A DNA stretch of 64,000 nucleotides, from assembly GCA_035376985.1 (NCBI GenBank), contig DAOSSA010000003.1:62001-126000 (forward strand). Direction: 5' to 3'. Below, in pieces: positions 1-8,858 of this stretch; position 1 is the stretch's first letter; each line of letters begins with the position of its first letter. The position numbers and the translations under genes were made by a program. The notes under the pieces are model-generated. The model was given only the letters and a program-made list of their open reading frames with translations, had not been told where the DNA came from and searched no databases. Origin of the DNA: Brevifilum sp029548365. GTDB lineage: Bacteria; Chloroflexota; Anaerolineae; Anaerolineales; Anaerolineaceae.

Positions 1-124
1 TGGGAGTGGTCATGAGGCCGTCATCAGGGAGTTCTGGGGCTTTTGAGGCTGGCATTTTACAACCAGACAGCACCAGCGCCGAGAAGACAATACTTATGCT
101 AATGATAAAGATTTTTTTCTTCAT
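1..124 (-). CDS. Lipoprotein, N-terminal fragment (cut by window edge)
   Basis: The first 41 codons of a minus-strand gene that runs off the left edge. It begins with a lysine-rich n-region (MKKK), a hydrophobic stretch and a textbook lipobox LSGC with the cysteine at residue 22, so the product is predicted to be an exported, lipid-anchored surface protein. After the cysteine comes a proline- and serine-rich linker. Nothing of the mature domain is inside the window, so function cannot be assigned. It is divergently transcribed from the HtrA-like protease and has a good promoter at 194-222. Confidence 0.75.
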   Translation of the reverse strand, partial: MKKKIFIISISIVFSALVLSGCKMPASKAPELPDDGLMTTP

Positions 125-510
125 TGAAACATCACTTTCACAGGTAAATCTTGTTTGAAAGGGCAATAATTATCTGAATATTCTGTTAATACGATAGTAG
201 CATAAACCGTTTTAAGCGTCAAGCATGGGTTGATCACCCATCAATCAATAAGAACAGACCTCTATCATATCATTACCCATTATAATCCAAGTTAAAAATA
301 CCCACTAATCCTCAATTGACCAGAGATGGTGCGCTAAATCCTGCCAGCCCCAGGAGAAGGCACACCCACTCTGCCAATTCAAGGCCTTCATTACCAGCCG
401 GTATGAAAACATCGAAGCTCAATTCCTGGGAAAATTTAAATGTAATTTTTAATTTTTGTTTAGAAATGATTTACATTTTCGGGTTATCATCAAAGAATAA
501 GGAGAAGGCG
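125..510. other. Divergent intergenic region
   Basis: This 386-base gap separates the lipoprotein from the HtrA-like gene. It holds the minus-strand promoter at 194-222. An open frame continues upstream of the protease start back to 316, but it lacks a convincing ribosome site and would bury the signal peptide, so it is taken as non-coding. No clear plus-strand promoter was found. Confidence 0.5.
194..222 (-). promoter_or_regulatory. Sigma-70-type promoter for the lipoprotein gene
   Basis: On the minus strand TTGACG and TACTAT are separated by exactly 17 bases. This would start transcription near position 187, about 60 bases ahead of the lipoprotein start codon. Confidence 0.55.
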
Positions 511-1713
511 ATGAATACGATGAAATTAAAAATCTGGCTTGTGATTGGCGTGGTCCTTGTGTCGACTTTGGCCTGCGCCATCCCTGGAGCGACCCCATCT
601 TCCACACTCAACCCCGTTGTCGACGAACTCGCCCCGGAAATCCTTACTGAACCTCTCGAGCCCGAAAAAGATCTCCTGCCAACCTCATGGGTTATTCCTG
701 ATGCGGTGCTCTTGCAAGATAACCTGGTCCAACTGTATGAGACCGTCAGCCCGGGTGTGGTATCCATCCAGATATATTCCGATCTGGGGCCTGGGCTCGG
801 TTCGGGCTTTGTGATCGACCAGGAAGGGAATATTGTGACTAATTACCATGTGGTCGAAGTCGCGCGGGAAGTTGAAGTCCATTTCCAGAGCGGGCTTAAA
901 GTCTACGGCGAGGTGATCGGCGTTGACCTGGATTCAGACCTGGCGGTAATCAAAGTCGATGTCCACCCGGATGATCTGCACCCTTTACCTCTGGGCGATT
1001 CAGATCAACTGCGCGTTGGTCAGACAGTGGTTGCCATCGGGAATCCCTTCGGGTTAAGCGGCACAATGACGGTAGGGATCGTCTCCGCTCGGGGTAGAAC
1101 CATGGAATCCATTCGACAAGCCGAAGATGGCGTTTTCTTTACAGCCGGAGACCTGATCCAGACCGATGCCAGCATCAACCCGGGCAATTCAGGCGGACCT
1201 CTCTTAAACCTCAACGGTGAGGTGATCGGGATTAACCGCGCCCTGCAAACAACCGGTAACGATATCTTCAGCACATCATCCAACACGGGCATTGGCTTTG
1301 CGGTCTCATCCAATATCGTAAAACGGGTTGTGCCGACCCTTAAAGAAGGCCTGACCTTTGATTACCCCTATTTAGGGTTGTCCAGCTTGCAATCCTTGAC
1401 CCTCGCCAAAGCTGAGCTCCTGGGCTTGCCGACGGCTAACGGCGCTTATATTGTCGATGTCGTGCCCGGCGGACCGGCTGACGGGGCTGGTTTGAAGGCT
1501 GGTAGCCAGGTCACCCAGGTTGCCGGGTTGTACGCCGGTGGAGATTTAATTATCCGCGTGGACAATCTGGACATTCTTGAATTCAGCGAGCTGCTTAGCT
1601 ATTTGATGCTCAGTAAAAATCCGGGTGAAACAATGGACATGGTTGTTCTGCGCAATGGTGAAGAGAGGACGATTACCATCACCCTGGGCAAACGCCCATC
1701 CAGCGCGCCATAA
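511..1713 (+). CDS. HtrA/DegP-like S1C serine protease with PDZ domain, probable lipoprotein
   Basis: A 400-residue trypsin-fold envelope protease of the HtrA family, expected to degrade or hold misfolded extracytoplasmic proteins. The ATG at 511 was chosen because GGAGAAGG lies just upstream and the protein then begins with an export signal ending in TLAC (Cys22), a plausible lipid attachment site. The catalytic triad is visible: His in NYHVVE, Asp in DSDLAVIKV and Ser in the oxyanion motif GNSGGPL. The last ~100 residues form a single PDZ domain with a substrate-binding region around YLGLSS. Only one PDZ domain is present, as in HhoA/DegS-like members. A longer reading from 316 is possible but unlikely. 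Confidence 0.9.
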   Translation: MNTMKLKIWLVIGVVLVSTLACAIPGATPSSTLNPVVDELAPEILTEPLEPEKDLLPTSWVIPDAVLLQDNLVQLYETVSPGVVSIQIYSDLGPGLGSGFVIDQEGNIVTNYHVVEVAREVEVHFQSGLKVYGEVIGVDLDSDLAVIKVDVHPDDLHPLPLGDSDQLRVGQTVVAIGNPFGLSGTMTVGIVSARGRTMESIRQAEDGVFFTAGDLIQTDASINPGNSGGPLLNLNGEVIGINRALQTTGNDIFSTSSNTGIGFAVSSNIVKRVVPTLKEGLTFDYPYLGLSSLQSLTLAKAELLGLPTANGAYIVDVVPGGPADGAGLKAGSQVTQVAGLYAGGDLIIRVDNLDILEFSELLSYLMLSKNPGETMDMVVLRNGEERTITITLGKRPSSAP

Positions 1714-1858
1714 TCGATACACAGTAAATGCTGCAGGCAAGCCCTGGAGTGGTTGCTGTGCGAATTTAGGCATCAGAGCGTGTGAGAATTGAATTCTTCA
1801 TTATTAGACAGTCTCCTTGTTCAAACCCAATTGTCTTTCAACTCGCCCGAAGGAGTTT

Positions 1859-1887
1859 TTGATAATTATCCACGGATACGATAGAAT
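1859..1887 (+). promoter_or_regulatory. Promoter for the baeRF gene
   Basis: TTGATA and TAGAAT with a 17-base spacer. The predicted start is near 1894, giving a short leader that contains the inverted repeat at 1898-1916. Confidence 0.5.
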
Positions 1888-1897
1888 GAATGTGCAG

Positions 1898-1916
1898 GTT
1901 GATCTCGATGATCAAC
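1898..1916 (+). promoter_or_regulatory. Inverted repeat in the baeRF leader
   Basis: GTTGATC and GATCAAC arms with a five-base loop, placed at the predicted transcript start. It could be an operator or a 5' stabilising hairpin; the sequence does not decide. Confidence 0.35.
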
Positions 1917-1954
1917 ATCCCACACCATAACCAACAATACTGATGGAGGCAATC

Positions 1955-3052
1955 ATGATTTCCGAAAAAGACCTGAAGGAGCTCTTGGATTATTCGTCTC
2001 AGGATGGTGTTTTGAGCGTTTACCTGAACACCAACCCAACTGAGGTGCAGGCTGAAGCTGCAAAAATCCAACTTCGCAACCTGTTAAGGACGGTCGACCA
2101 GCCAGAGGACGTTCAGGCTGTTGAGCAGTATATCAACCTGGAGTACGATTGGTCTGCAAAAGGGGTGGCTATGTTTTCAGACCAGGGCGGGGATTTTTTC
2201 AAAACTTACCAGTTCAACATCTCGGTACCCAACATAATCCTTGTCAGCCACCGACCGATTATTCGCCCCCTGGTTCAGTTAATGGAAACTTTTATGGGTT
2301 GGGGCGTGGTACTGGTCGATAAACAGGGTGCCCGCCTGTTCTCTTTTAACCTGGGGACTTTGGATGAAAGCACTGGCGTGATGGGCGACCCCGTCAAACA
2401 AACCAAACGCGGCGGTGGGGATACCATGTTCGGAAGGGGAAGCGGCTCCGACGCAAGCGGCAAGGTGGAGAGCATTATCGAGCGCAATATCAAAACCATC
2501 ATCGAGTACGCGATCGAGTTTTTTAAACACAATGCCATACGGCGCATCTTGATTGGTGGTTCGGAAGAAAACATTGCCCGGTTTAAACAGGAGCTACCCA
2601 AAGCCTGGCAGTCACTGGTCGTGGGAGAATTCTCAATCGGCATGAGCGCCGGTCACCTGGAGGTGTTGGAGCAAGCCAGCCAAATGGTTTTGGATGTCAA
2701 TGAAAAGGTTAACCAGGCACTGGTCAACCAGTCCATCACACTGGCAGCCAAGGGCAGCAATGGCGTTATCGGCCTGATTGACACCCTGAACGCCATCCGC
2801 GAGGGCAGGGTGAAAACCCTGCTGGTATTGGATGATTTCGCTCAAGCCGGCTATCGCTGTGACGGCTGTGGCTATCTCTCTGTACAGGAGGTGAAAACCT
2901 GTCCCTTCTGTAATGGGTATTTTCAGCGTATTGATGACGCAGTTGAAATGGCTGTTCACGAGGCCATCAGAAATAACGCCGATGTAAAAGTGTTGACGAA
3001 TGATCCAACCCTGGAGCAGGCGGGGCAGATCAGCGCAATTTTGCGTTATTAA
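1955..3052 (+). CDS. Bacterial archaeo-eukaryotic release factor (baeRF)-family protein
   Basis: A 365-residue protein with the overall plan of archaeal/eukaryotic release factor 1: an N-terminal domain, a central domain (residues about 120-250) and a C-terminal domain carrying a zinc-ribbon-like cysteine set (CDGCGY and CPFCNG) followed by the ending typical of aRF1 domain 3. The bacterial families (baeRF) are thought to act on ribosomes in rescue or termination, but the biochemical role is not established. The ATG at 1955 is preferred over 1943 because GGAGG at 1945-1949 is correctly spaced for it. It is monocistronic, with its own promoter and a strong terminator at 3080-3108. Confidence 0.75.
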   Translation: MISEKDLKELLDYSSQDGVLSVYLNTNPTEVQAEAAKIQLRNLLRTVDQPEDVQAVEQYINLEYDWSAKGVAMFSDQGGDFFKTYQFNISVPNIILVSHRPIIRPLVQLMETFMGWGVVLVDKQGARLFSFNLGTLDESTGVMGDPVKQTKRGGGDTMFGRGSGSDASGKVESIIERNIKTIIEYAIEFFKHNAIRRILIGGSEENIARFKQELPKAWQSLVVGEFSIGMSAGHLEVLEQASQMVLDVNEKVNQALVNQSITLAAKGSNGVIGLIDTLNAIREGRVKTLLVLDDFAQAGYRCDGCGYLSVQEVKTCPFCNGYFQRIDDAVEMAVHEAIRNNADVKVLTNDPTLEQAGQISAILRY

Positions 3053-3079
3053 ACCCAAAACCCAATCATAAAATCTCGC

Positions 3080-3108
3080 CGGGAGCCCACATGGCTCCCG
3101 ATTTTTTT
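3080..3108 (+). terminator. Rho-independent terminator after the baeRF gene
   Basis: An 8-bp stem CGGGAGCC/GGCTCCCG with a five-base loop is followed by ATTTTTTT. Confidence 0.85.
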
Positions 3109-3226
3109 CACTATAGCTACCATTATTTTAAGTTACACCTGGAATCACAGGGCATCCTGCGTGACACATTCTTTACTATCGGTCCAGAGTGTGTCCCCCA
3201 TCACGACCTCGCCAAACCCCCCGAGC

Positions 3227-4081
3227 TTAAAAATCACGCACAGGAGTTAACGGCAGGGGTGGATAGATTTGCTGTGGAACGGGCGGCATGGGGTTATAGA
3301 CCCAATCCACTTTCATCACGCCGCAACGCTGCGGCCCAACCCAGCGCAGACCCTGATAAACACCGCGCGTCAGCACATCGGTCATATCCAAACACAGCCC
3401 GAACAGGGCCATAGGTACGCCAGTGGGGATGGCCTTTAATTCATCAGTAAACGCCCCCAGGCTGAAGATCAGGTGCTGACTGTCCGCTGCCTGGGCTTGA
3501 ATCACCGGGATGAGGATCGGGTAGCCATCTTCAGTAATATATGCCAGGAATTTCAGGTTATCCAGCTTGTTGAATAACGCCATCGTCCAGGGGTTCATCA
3601 CCTGGGAGCCTTTTTTCCGTAAAAACGGTTTGGCAAGCATGGTTTTTATCGCGGCCCAAATTACAGCGCCCATTGCCAGCGGTTGTTTGCCGGTATGGGC
3701 AATCAGGTCTACATAATACACCGTGTGAATGCCGAAATACGCATTATAACGAAACATGGGCGTATTGTTGTAAGCATCAAAATCAATCCCGCTGGTGGCA
3801 GTATGGGTGAAATTCCCCGTGCCGCGCCACAGGTCCTTGTTGAGTGTCATCACCAGCCATCCAATTTTTGGATTGTTGACGGCATTTCCAGAGCTGGTCC
3901 CCTCGGTAAATTGCCCCCAGATGAGCGTGCCCTCGTCCGAGGCTTTGAGCGAAGAAAGCATGGTGATATGCGGTAATCCCTCGGGGGTGATCGTCGCTAC
4001 CAGACCGATCTTCATGATCGGTTCAAAGGCGTCAATTTCAGCAGGTGAAAGATGGTCTGAACTGTAAAGTTGGTATGTCAT
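3227..4081 (-). CDS. Pyridoxamine 5'-phosphate oxidase-like flavin-binding split-barrel protein
   Basis: A 284-residue cytoplasmic protein. Residues about 15-75 match the opening of the PNPOx-like split barrel (KIGLVATITPEGLPHITML), the fold that binds FMN or F420, and a second half repeats a similar pattern (LAYITEDGYPILIPVI), suggesting a tandem or elongated barrel. The substrate is unknown. The ATG at 4081 is chosen because AAAGGA lies 6 bases upstream. It is the third gene after a glycyl radical enzyme and its activase and is probably co-transcribed, so it may handle a product or protect the oxygen-sensitive system. That role is inference. Confidence 0.65.
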   Translation of the reverse strand: MTYQLYSSDHLSPAEIDAFEPIMKIGLVATITPEGLPHITMLSSLKASDEGTLIWGQFTEGTSSGNAVNNPKIGWLVMTLNKDLWRGTGNFTHTATSGIDFDAYNNTPMFRYNAYFGIHTVYYVDLIAHTGKQPLAMGAVIWAAIKTMLAKPFLRKKGSQVMNPWTMALFNKLDNLKFLAYITEDGYPILIPVIQAQAADSQHLIFSLGAFTDELKAIPTGVPMALFGLCLDMTDVLTRGVYQGLRWVGPQRCGVMKVDWVYNPMPPVPQQIYPPLPLTPVRDF

Positions 4082-4113
4082 CAAGGGTCCTTTCAGCATA
4101 TCAGGGTGCGGGT

Positions 4114-5139
4114 TCAGGTGCTGCTGGCAGCACCGGTCACAAAAACGCGTTCGGGGTCAAAGGCACTGCCCTTGGCTGCCTTTTCGAAGCAGTCCAGGGC
4201 CGATTGCGGCATGAGCGGTGTGGCTTCAAAATACCAGGGGATATCCAGGCGGCGGTATTTGTCCCGGCACAGGTTGTTGAACGCACACAACTCCCAGCGA
4301 TCCACCAGCCCGTTGAGGTTTTGATCCAGGTAATGGGCGATCGCAGCCAGGTTTTCTTCGTTTGCGGTGATGTCAGGGATCAACGGGGTGCGGATCCACA
4401 GGCGGGTTTTTAGATTTTCGCTCCGGATGCGGTTGGTGATGCGGGTAAGATTGGTCAGGATAACCTCGTTCCCCAATCCCGTATACCGGCGATGTTCTTC
4501 TGAATCCATCAACTTGAGATCATACAGAACCAGATCTGTATACGGCAGGATAGCCTCCAGAGCCCTTGCCGAGCAGGCGCCGCAGGTATCGAGGGCGGTG
4601 TGGATGCCCTCGGCTTGCAGCCGTGCAAACAAACGGGAGACGAAGCCAGCCTGCAGGGTGGGTTCGCCGCCCGAAGCGGTGACCCCTCCGCCGCTGGCTT
4701 CAAAGTAAGCCCGATCTTTTAGCAGTTCAACCACCAGACTCTCCAGCGTCACCCGCTCGCCGAGTATTTCCAGCGCGGTTGAGGGGCAGTTTTCAGCGCA
4801 CACGCCACAGCCCTGGCATTTTTCCCGGTTAACCAGGATCATCCCCTGTGGAGACCGGTCCAGAGCGCCGTTAGGGCAGACGTCCAGGCAGATGCCACAG
4901 CCAATGCAGCGTGTTTCGATCCAGTGCACCTGGGTAACTGTGGCAATCGATTCCGGGTTATGGCACCACAAGCACGAAAGGGGACAGCCCTTGAAGAAGA
5001 TCGTGGTGCGGATGCCCGGTCCATCCTCGGTAGACAGCCGTTGCAGGTGCAGGATCAGGGCGGTGTCAGACTCAGCAGCGTCCCGCCCGAGGACGAATTG
5101 GTCCATATTGTCATCCGAAGTGTGTTGAATTGCTGTCAT
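4114..5139 (-). CDS. Glycyl-radical enzyme activating protein (radical SAM, PflA-like)
   Basis: A 341-residue activase that uses S-adenosylmethionine to place the glycyl radical on its partner. The radical SAM cluster motif CxxxCxxC is seen as CPLSCLWC near residue 55. It is followed by two ferredoxin-type 4Fe-4S motifs (CIGCGICLDVCP and CQGCGVCAENCP), the insert that separates non-PFL activases from the shorter PflA of E. coli. The GGEPTLQ segment is the usual SAM-binding GGE motif. It lies 12 bases downstream of the glycyl radical enzyme, its evident partner. The start could also be the ATG at 5106; neither has a strong ribosome site. Confidence 0.92.
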   Translation of the reverse strand: MTAIQHTSDDNMDQFVLGRDAAESDTALILHLQRLSTEDGPGIRTTIFFKGCPLSCLWCHNPESIATVTQVHWIETRCIGCGICLDVCPNGALDRSPQGMILVNREKCQGCGVCAENCPSTALEILGERVTLESLVVELLKDRAYFEASGGGVTASGGEPTLQAGFVSRLFARLQAEGIHTALDTCGACSARALEAILPYTDLVLYDLKLMDSEEHRRYTGLGNEVILTNLTRITNRIRSENLKTRLWIRTPLIPDITANEENLAAIAHYLDQNLNGLVDRWELCAFNNLCRDKYRRLDIPWYFEATPLMPQSALDCFEKAAKGSAFDPERVFVTGAASST

Positions 5140-5151
5140 GGATACCCGGGG

Positions 5152-7671
5152 TTACATCCGGTGAGATTCACGGGCGATGATCTCATCCTGTAGTTCCTTG
5201 CCGATAGTGGTGAAATAGGCATTGTAGCCCGTCACCCGAACCAGCAGGTGTTTGTAATCCTGTGGATTTTTCTGCGCCTCGCGCAGGATATTGGCATCAA
5301 GGATGTTGATCTGCAGCGCGGTGCCGCCATTTTCTGCATAGCCGCGCAGAAATGCTTTAAATTTTGCCTGGTGGGATTCGTCCCTGAGCAGCGAGGGGCT
5401 GAAGGTCATGGTGTGGCTGGCGCCGTTGGGCAGCAGGTTGACATATCCCTCCCAATCGCCCCCGCCATTCGAGGACTTTCCGCCCAGCGCCTTGCCCACA
5501 GAGTTGGCGTTGGCTGTCGGCCCATGAATATCCACGCCGTTGACCGGGCAGATCGCATTCGAAAGGAATTGCCCTTTCTTACGTCCATCCGGGCTGGCTG
5601 GCAAAATGTCCGCGTCCGCAATCCAATAATTCCAGCTCAACATGCCCGGTCTGAACTGGCGGTCCGTTATGCTGGTGCGATGCTGCCAGGTGAATTTGGT
5701 CCAGGTTTCCATCACGCGCAGCGCCATGGCATCCGCCAGGTCATCGTCACGGCCATATTTGGGCGCTTTGTTGATCGCCAAAGCCTGCAGCACCGCATGC
5801 CCTTCCCAGTTATCTCGTAAAGCCTGGATCAGCTCGGCCCAGGTGCACGCCTTCTGATCAAACACCAGGTACTTGATCGCCAGCAGCGAATCCACTGTAC
5901 TGGCAAAGGTGACCGCCTCGACGGTCACAAAGCGGATCTGCGGACCGCCCTGGTTCAGGTCCCTGGCTTGTTCCGCGCAGCCACGCACCAGCGTGGAAAG
6001 ATAGGGCGAGGGCGAATAGGTGGCGCGCAGGGTTTCCGCGCGGTCGTACAGATCGACGATCTTCTGGATGATAAACGCGGTTTGCTGTTCATATGCCTGC
6101 CAGAAATCCTCGAAGGTTTCGAAACGGGTCGGGTCGCCGGTGTCGGGGCCCAACCTGACTTGGGGGTCGGTGATCCCGGTCATCGGGTCGGTGTAAGGAT
6201 GCATGTCATACCCGCCAGTCAGCGCCAGTTCAATCGCTTTGAGCAGGTTCAGGTTGCAATCCACCGTACCCGAGCGGTCATTACCGCACATGGTGTTTTC
6301 CAGACAGCCGACCGGGGCATAATCGTGCACATTATCTTGGTTGATCAGGTGCTCAATCCCGCCCTGCCTGGCTTGCAAGAGCAGCCCCGCCATCGAGCGT
6401 TCATCAAAATTCAGTAAAAAGGGCGCTCCCTGGCTCTTCGCCACCATCTCCACGACCTTATCCATCAAGGGTTCAGGCGTCCTGCGATGCAGGCGGACGT
6501 TGGGTTTGGGTTCCAGAATCGGCGACATCTCATCGATCACTTCCAGGATAGCATAGGTCAGATCGTTGGTCATGTCCTCGCCGTGGGGTCCCAGTCCGCC
6601 GACGGTGAGTAATTGCCCATACCCCGCCGTGATACCCTGGTTCCCTCCGGTGCGGATCATGAAGTCATAGGCTGTGTTGGCATGGATCCAGAAACACTTC
6701 AGAATTTCCTTGCCGAATTCGCGTTCCATACCCTCATCCAGTGATTTCTGCCACAGCGGGTAAAGGTACTGATCAATCCTGCCAAAGGAGGTGCCCGCGC
6801 CGGGGTAATTTTCATCAGCCATCACCAGCATGTGAGTCAGCCAGAGCGCCTGTACAGCCTGCCAGAAGGTCTGCGGTGGTTCCCAGGGAACAATATTCAG
6901 GTTTTCTGCCATCAGTTTTAATTCATTTTCCCGCTGGGCATCAGGTTCCAACTCTGCCAGAGCCAGGCATTGATCCCGGTATTTTGCCGCCAGGTCCCGC
7001 GGTAGGGTGGCGGCGGTCAGCATGGCTTTTAATTGTGCGCCTTTAGGCCCCTGCTTAGCCTTCTTTGAGAGGGCGTTATAAAAGCCCTGCAGTTCGCGGT
7101 GAATACCAACAAATCCTTCCTTGATCACCCGCGGATAATCCGGGATAAGATGACCGTTGGTGCAGCCCGTGTTGCCATATCCATGGTTGTGAAAATCAAA
7201 GATTGCCTGGCGGAGAGAGTGCTTTCCTTCAATCGTGTCCAGGTAGGCTTTTGCCTGTTTCTCATCCAGGCAGGTGGAGGTTTGAACGTTAAACCGTCCC
7301 CCGGCGATCAGGTCCCCCGGCAGAATCTCCTGGGGAAGATGGTTGACCATCACCTCCTTTAAAAACCAGGCTTTTCGTTCAGCAATCGACCACTTCCAGA
7401 AATCAGGGTGCAGGTCTATAGGGCGGGCAACCTGTTTGAAGGCGCCTCGAAATGTCGGAAAGAACGTATAGGTCTCCGGGACAATATAGAAGTTGAACTC
7501 TTCATACTGAAAATCCCAGGGGGTGCCGGTGGTCCAGGACGTAGCCTCGTTATTCCAGGGTCGCTGGACGCCTGCAAAATAATAGTCCCTCAGCCACTGA
7601 ATGCGCGGCGAAAGGTTCTCTGGGGTTTTGATCTTATATGTCAGCCCGGTTTGTTGGGTTTCTTGATTCAT
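5152..7671 (-). CDS. Glycyl radical enzyme (PFL/diol dehydratase family), substrate unknown
   Basis: An 839-residue anaerobic radical enzyme. The thiyl-radical cysteine is Cys456 in APVGCLEN, with Glu458 two residues later; the C-x-E pattern is typical of dehydratases, decarboxylases and C-N/C-S lyases rather than pyruvate formate-lyase, which has Cys-Cys. The glycyl radical site is Gly815 in RVTGYNAYF, and the C-terminal end after it has the usual length. The ATG at 7671 follows GGAGG with 8-base spacing. It heads an operon with its activase and a split-barrel flavoprotein. No microcompartment shell gene, aldehyde dehydrogenase or transporter is adjacent, so the substrate cannot be inferred from context. 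Confidence 0.9.
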   Translation of the reverse strand: MNQETQQTGLTYKIKTPENLSPRIQWLRDYYFAGVQRPWNNEATSWTTGTPWDFQYEEFNFYIVPETYTFFPTFRGAFKQVARPIDLHPDFWKWSIAERKAWFLKEVMVNHLPQEILPGDLIAGGRFNVQTSTCLDEKQAKAYLDTIEGKHSLRQAIFDFHNHGYGNTGCTNGHLIPDYPRVIKEGFVGIHRELQGFYNALSKKAKQGPKGAQLKAMLTAATLPRDLAAKYRDQCLALAELEPDAQRENELKLMAENLNIVPWEPPQTFWQAVQALWLTHMLVMADENYPGAGTSFGRIDQYLYPLWQKSLDEGMEREFGKEILKCFWIHANTAYDFMIRTGGNQGITAGYGQLLTVGGLGPHGEDMTNDLTYAILEVIDEMSPILEPKPNVRLHRRTPEPLMDKVVEMVAKSQGAPFLLNFDERSMAGLLLQARQGGIEHLINQDNVHDYAPVGCLENTMCGNDRSGTVDCNLNLLKAIELALTGGYDMHPYTDPMTGITDPQVRLGPDTGDPTRFETFEDFWQAYEQQTAFIIQKIVDLYDRAETLRATYSPSPYLSTLVRGCAEQARDLNQGGPQIRFVTVEAVTFASTVDSLLAIKYLVFDQKACTWAELIQALRDNWEGHAVLQALAINKAPKYGRDDDLADAMALRVMETWTKFTWQHRTSITDRQFRPGMLSWNYWIADADILPASPDGRKKGQFLSNAICPVNGVDIHGPTANANSVGKALGGKSSNGGGDWEGYVNLLPNGASHTMTFSPSLLRDESHQAKFKAFLRGYAENGGTALQINILDANILREAQKNPQDYKHLLVRVTGYNAYFTTIGKELQDEIIARESHRM

Positions 7672-7704
7672 GGTGACAGCCTCCGGTTGATGTGAAGAAG
7701 GAAT

Positions 7705-7710
7705 ATTATA
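7705..7710 (-). promoter_or_regulatory. Possible -10 element for the glycyl radical operon
   Basis: TATAAT on the minus strand 34 bases upstream of the GRE start codon. No good -35 hexamer is seen at the right distance, so an activator may be needed. Confidence 0.3.
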
Positions 7711-7879
7711 GTATGATTTTTAAGGATAACCAGGCCATTAATGGCAGTTAGCATTTAGTTTATCATAAATACACTCACCGGTCAGTGCAGTTTTCGAAGA
7801 TTAATCCTTAAGCCACTGATGCTGACAGATCGCCTGACCAACATCCTGAACCCCGTTACCACTCCATGAAGGAGGAACG

Positions 7880-8671
7880 ATGCGCCCCATTCTTTATCAA
7901 GTCGATGCCTTTACCGCTGAACCCTTCAAAGGCAACCCTGCCGGCGTGTGCCTGCTTACACGCAGGGCACAAGTTGGATGGATGAAAGGCGTCGCCAGGG
8001 AGATGAACCTGTCCGAGACAGCGTTTGTCTCCCCGGGACAGGGAGGCTGGCGACTGCGCTGGTTCACCCCAAAACAGGAAGTGGACCTGTGCGGACATGC
8101 CACGCTGGCAGCCGCCAAGGTGCTGTTTGATCGCGAGCCTGCCTTGTGGGATGAGCCAATCTGTTTTAAAACCCTCAGCGGTGACCTGTTAGCTCGCTGG
8201 GTGGATGGCGAAATTGAATTGGATTTTCCAGCCATGTCATATCGGCGTTTTTCATACGAAAGCCATGTCAACCGGGCGTTGGGGTTTAGACCCTGTGATT
8301 CTGTCTTTTCCGGAAGTTATTACCTGTTTGAAGCCGAAGATGAAACCATCATCCGCAAAGCCGCGCCAGACATTGCTGCAATTGAAAAGCTGCCCATGCC
8401 TGAGGTGATCATCACCGCCCGCAGCCAGGATCCGGCTTTTGACTTCATCTCGCGCTTTTTCGCTCCCCAGCTTGGCATCCCTGAAGACCCCGTTACCGGT
8501 TCAGCGCACTGCCTGTTAGCGCCCTTTTGGGCTGAAAAACTTAAAAAGAACACGTTTTCAGCTTACCAGGCTTCCCCGCGTGGGGGAACGCTCCACGTGC
8601 GCCTGGAAGGGGAGCGGGTTATGATCAGAGGCTCAGCCGTGATCATCTTTGAAGGTGAAATGCGGGTTTGA
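7880..8671 (+). CDS. PhzF-family isomerase/epimerase
   Basis: A 263-residue protein of the PhzF/diaminopimelate-epimerase fold. Family markers are the N-terminal VDAFTAEPFKGNPAGV, the catalytic glutamate in NLSETAFV, the glycine-rich CGHATLAAA and the C-terminal DPVTGSAHCLLAPFW. PhzF itself isomerises a dihydroxyanthranilate in phenazine synthesis, but most family members are of unknown role and no phenazine genes are nearby. A perfect GGAGG lies 8 bases ahead of the ATG. It is a single gene divergent from the glycyl radical operon. Confidence 0.88.
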   Translation: MRPILYQVDAFTAEPFKGNPAGVCLLTRRAQVGWMKGVAREMNLSETAFVSPGQGGWRLRWFTPKQEVDLCGHATLAAAKVLFDREPALWDEPICFKTLSGDLLARWVDGEIELDFPAMSYRRFSYESHVNRALGFRPCDSVFSGSYYLFEAEDETIIRKAAPDIAAIEKLPMPEVIITARSQDPAFDFISRFFAPQLGIPEDPVTGSAHCLLAPFWAEKLKKNTFSAYQASPRGGTLHVRLEGERVMIRGSAVIIFEGEMRV

Positions 8672-8858
8672 GCCCACGTTTCGACAGTAAATCTTCCGCA
8701 CAGTAAGCCTCCCAAGAATTGATTCTTTCCGGGTTTTTATTGGGTAATGCGCAGCCTTAAGCTCCTCCACACTGCCCGCGCCACCCCCTCAACCTCAAAC
8801 GACTCAATAGATAAAAAAAATAGTACAATAATAGCCCTTGAATACTTATTGAGGAAAG

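Noticed and set aside
316..510. Upstream extension of the HtrA-like gene
   Set aside because: The extension precedes a well-placed ribosome site and would bury the signal peptide; its composition is not coding-like.
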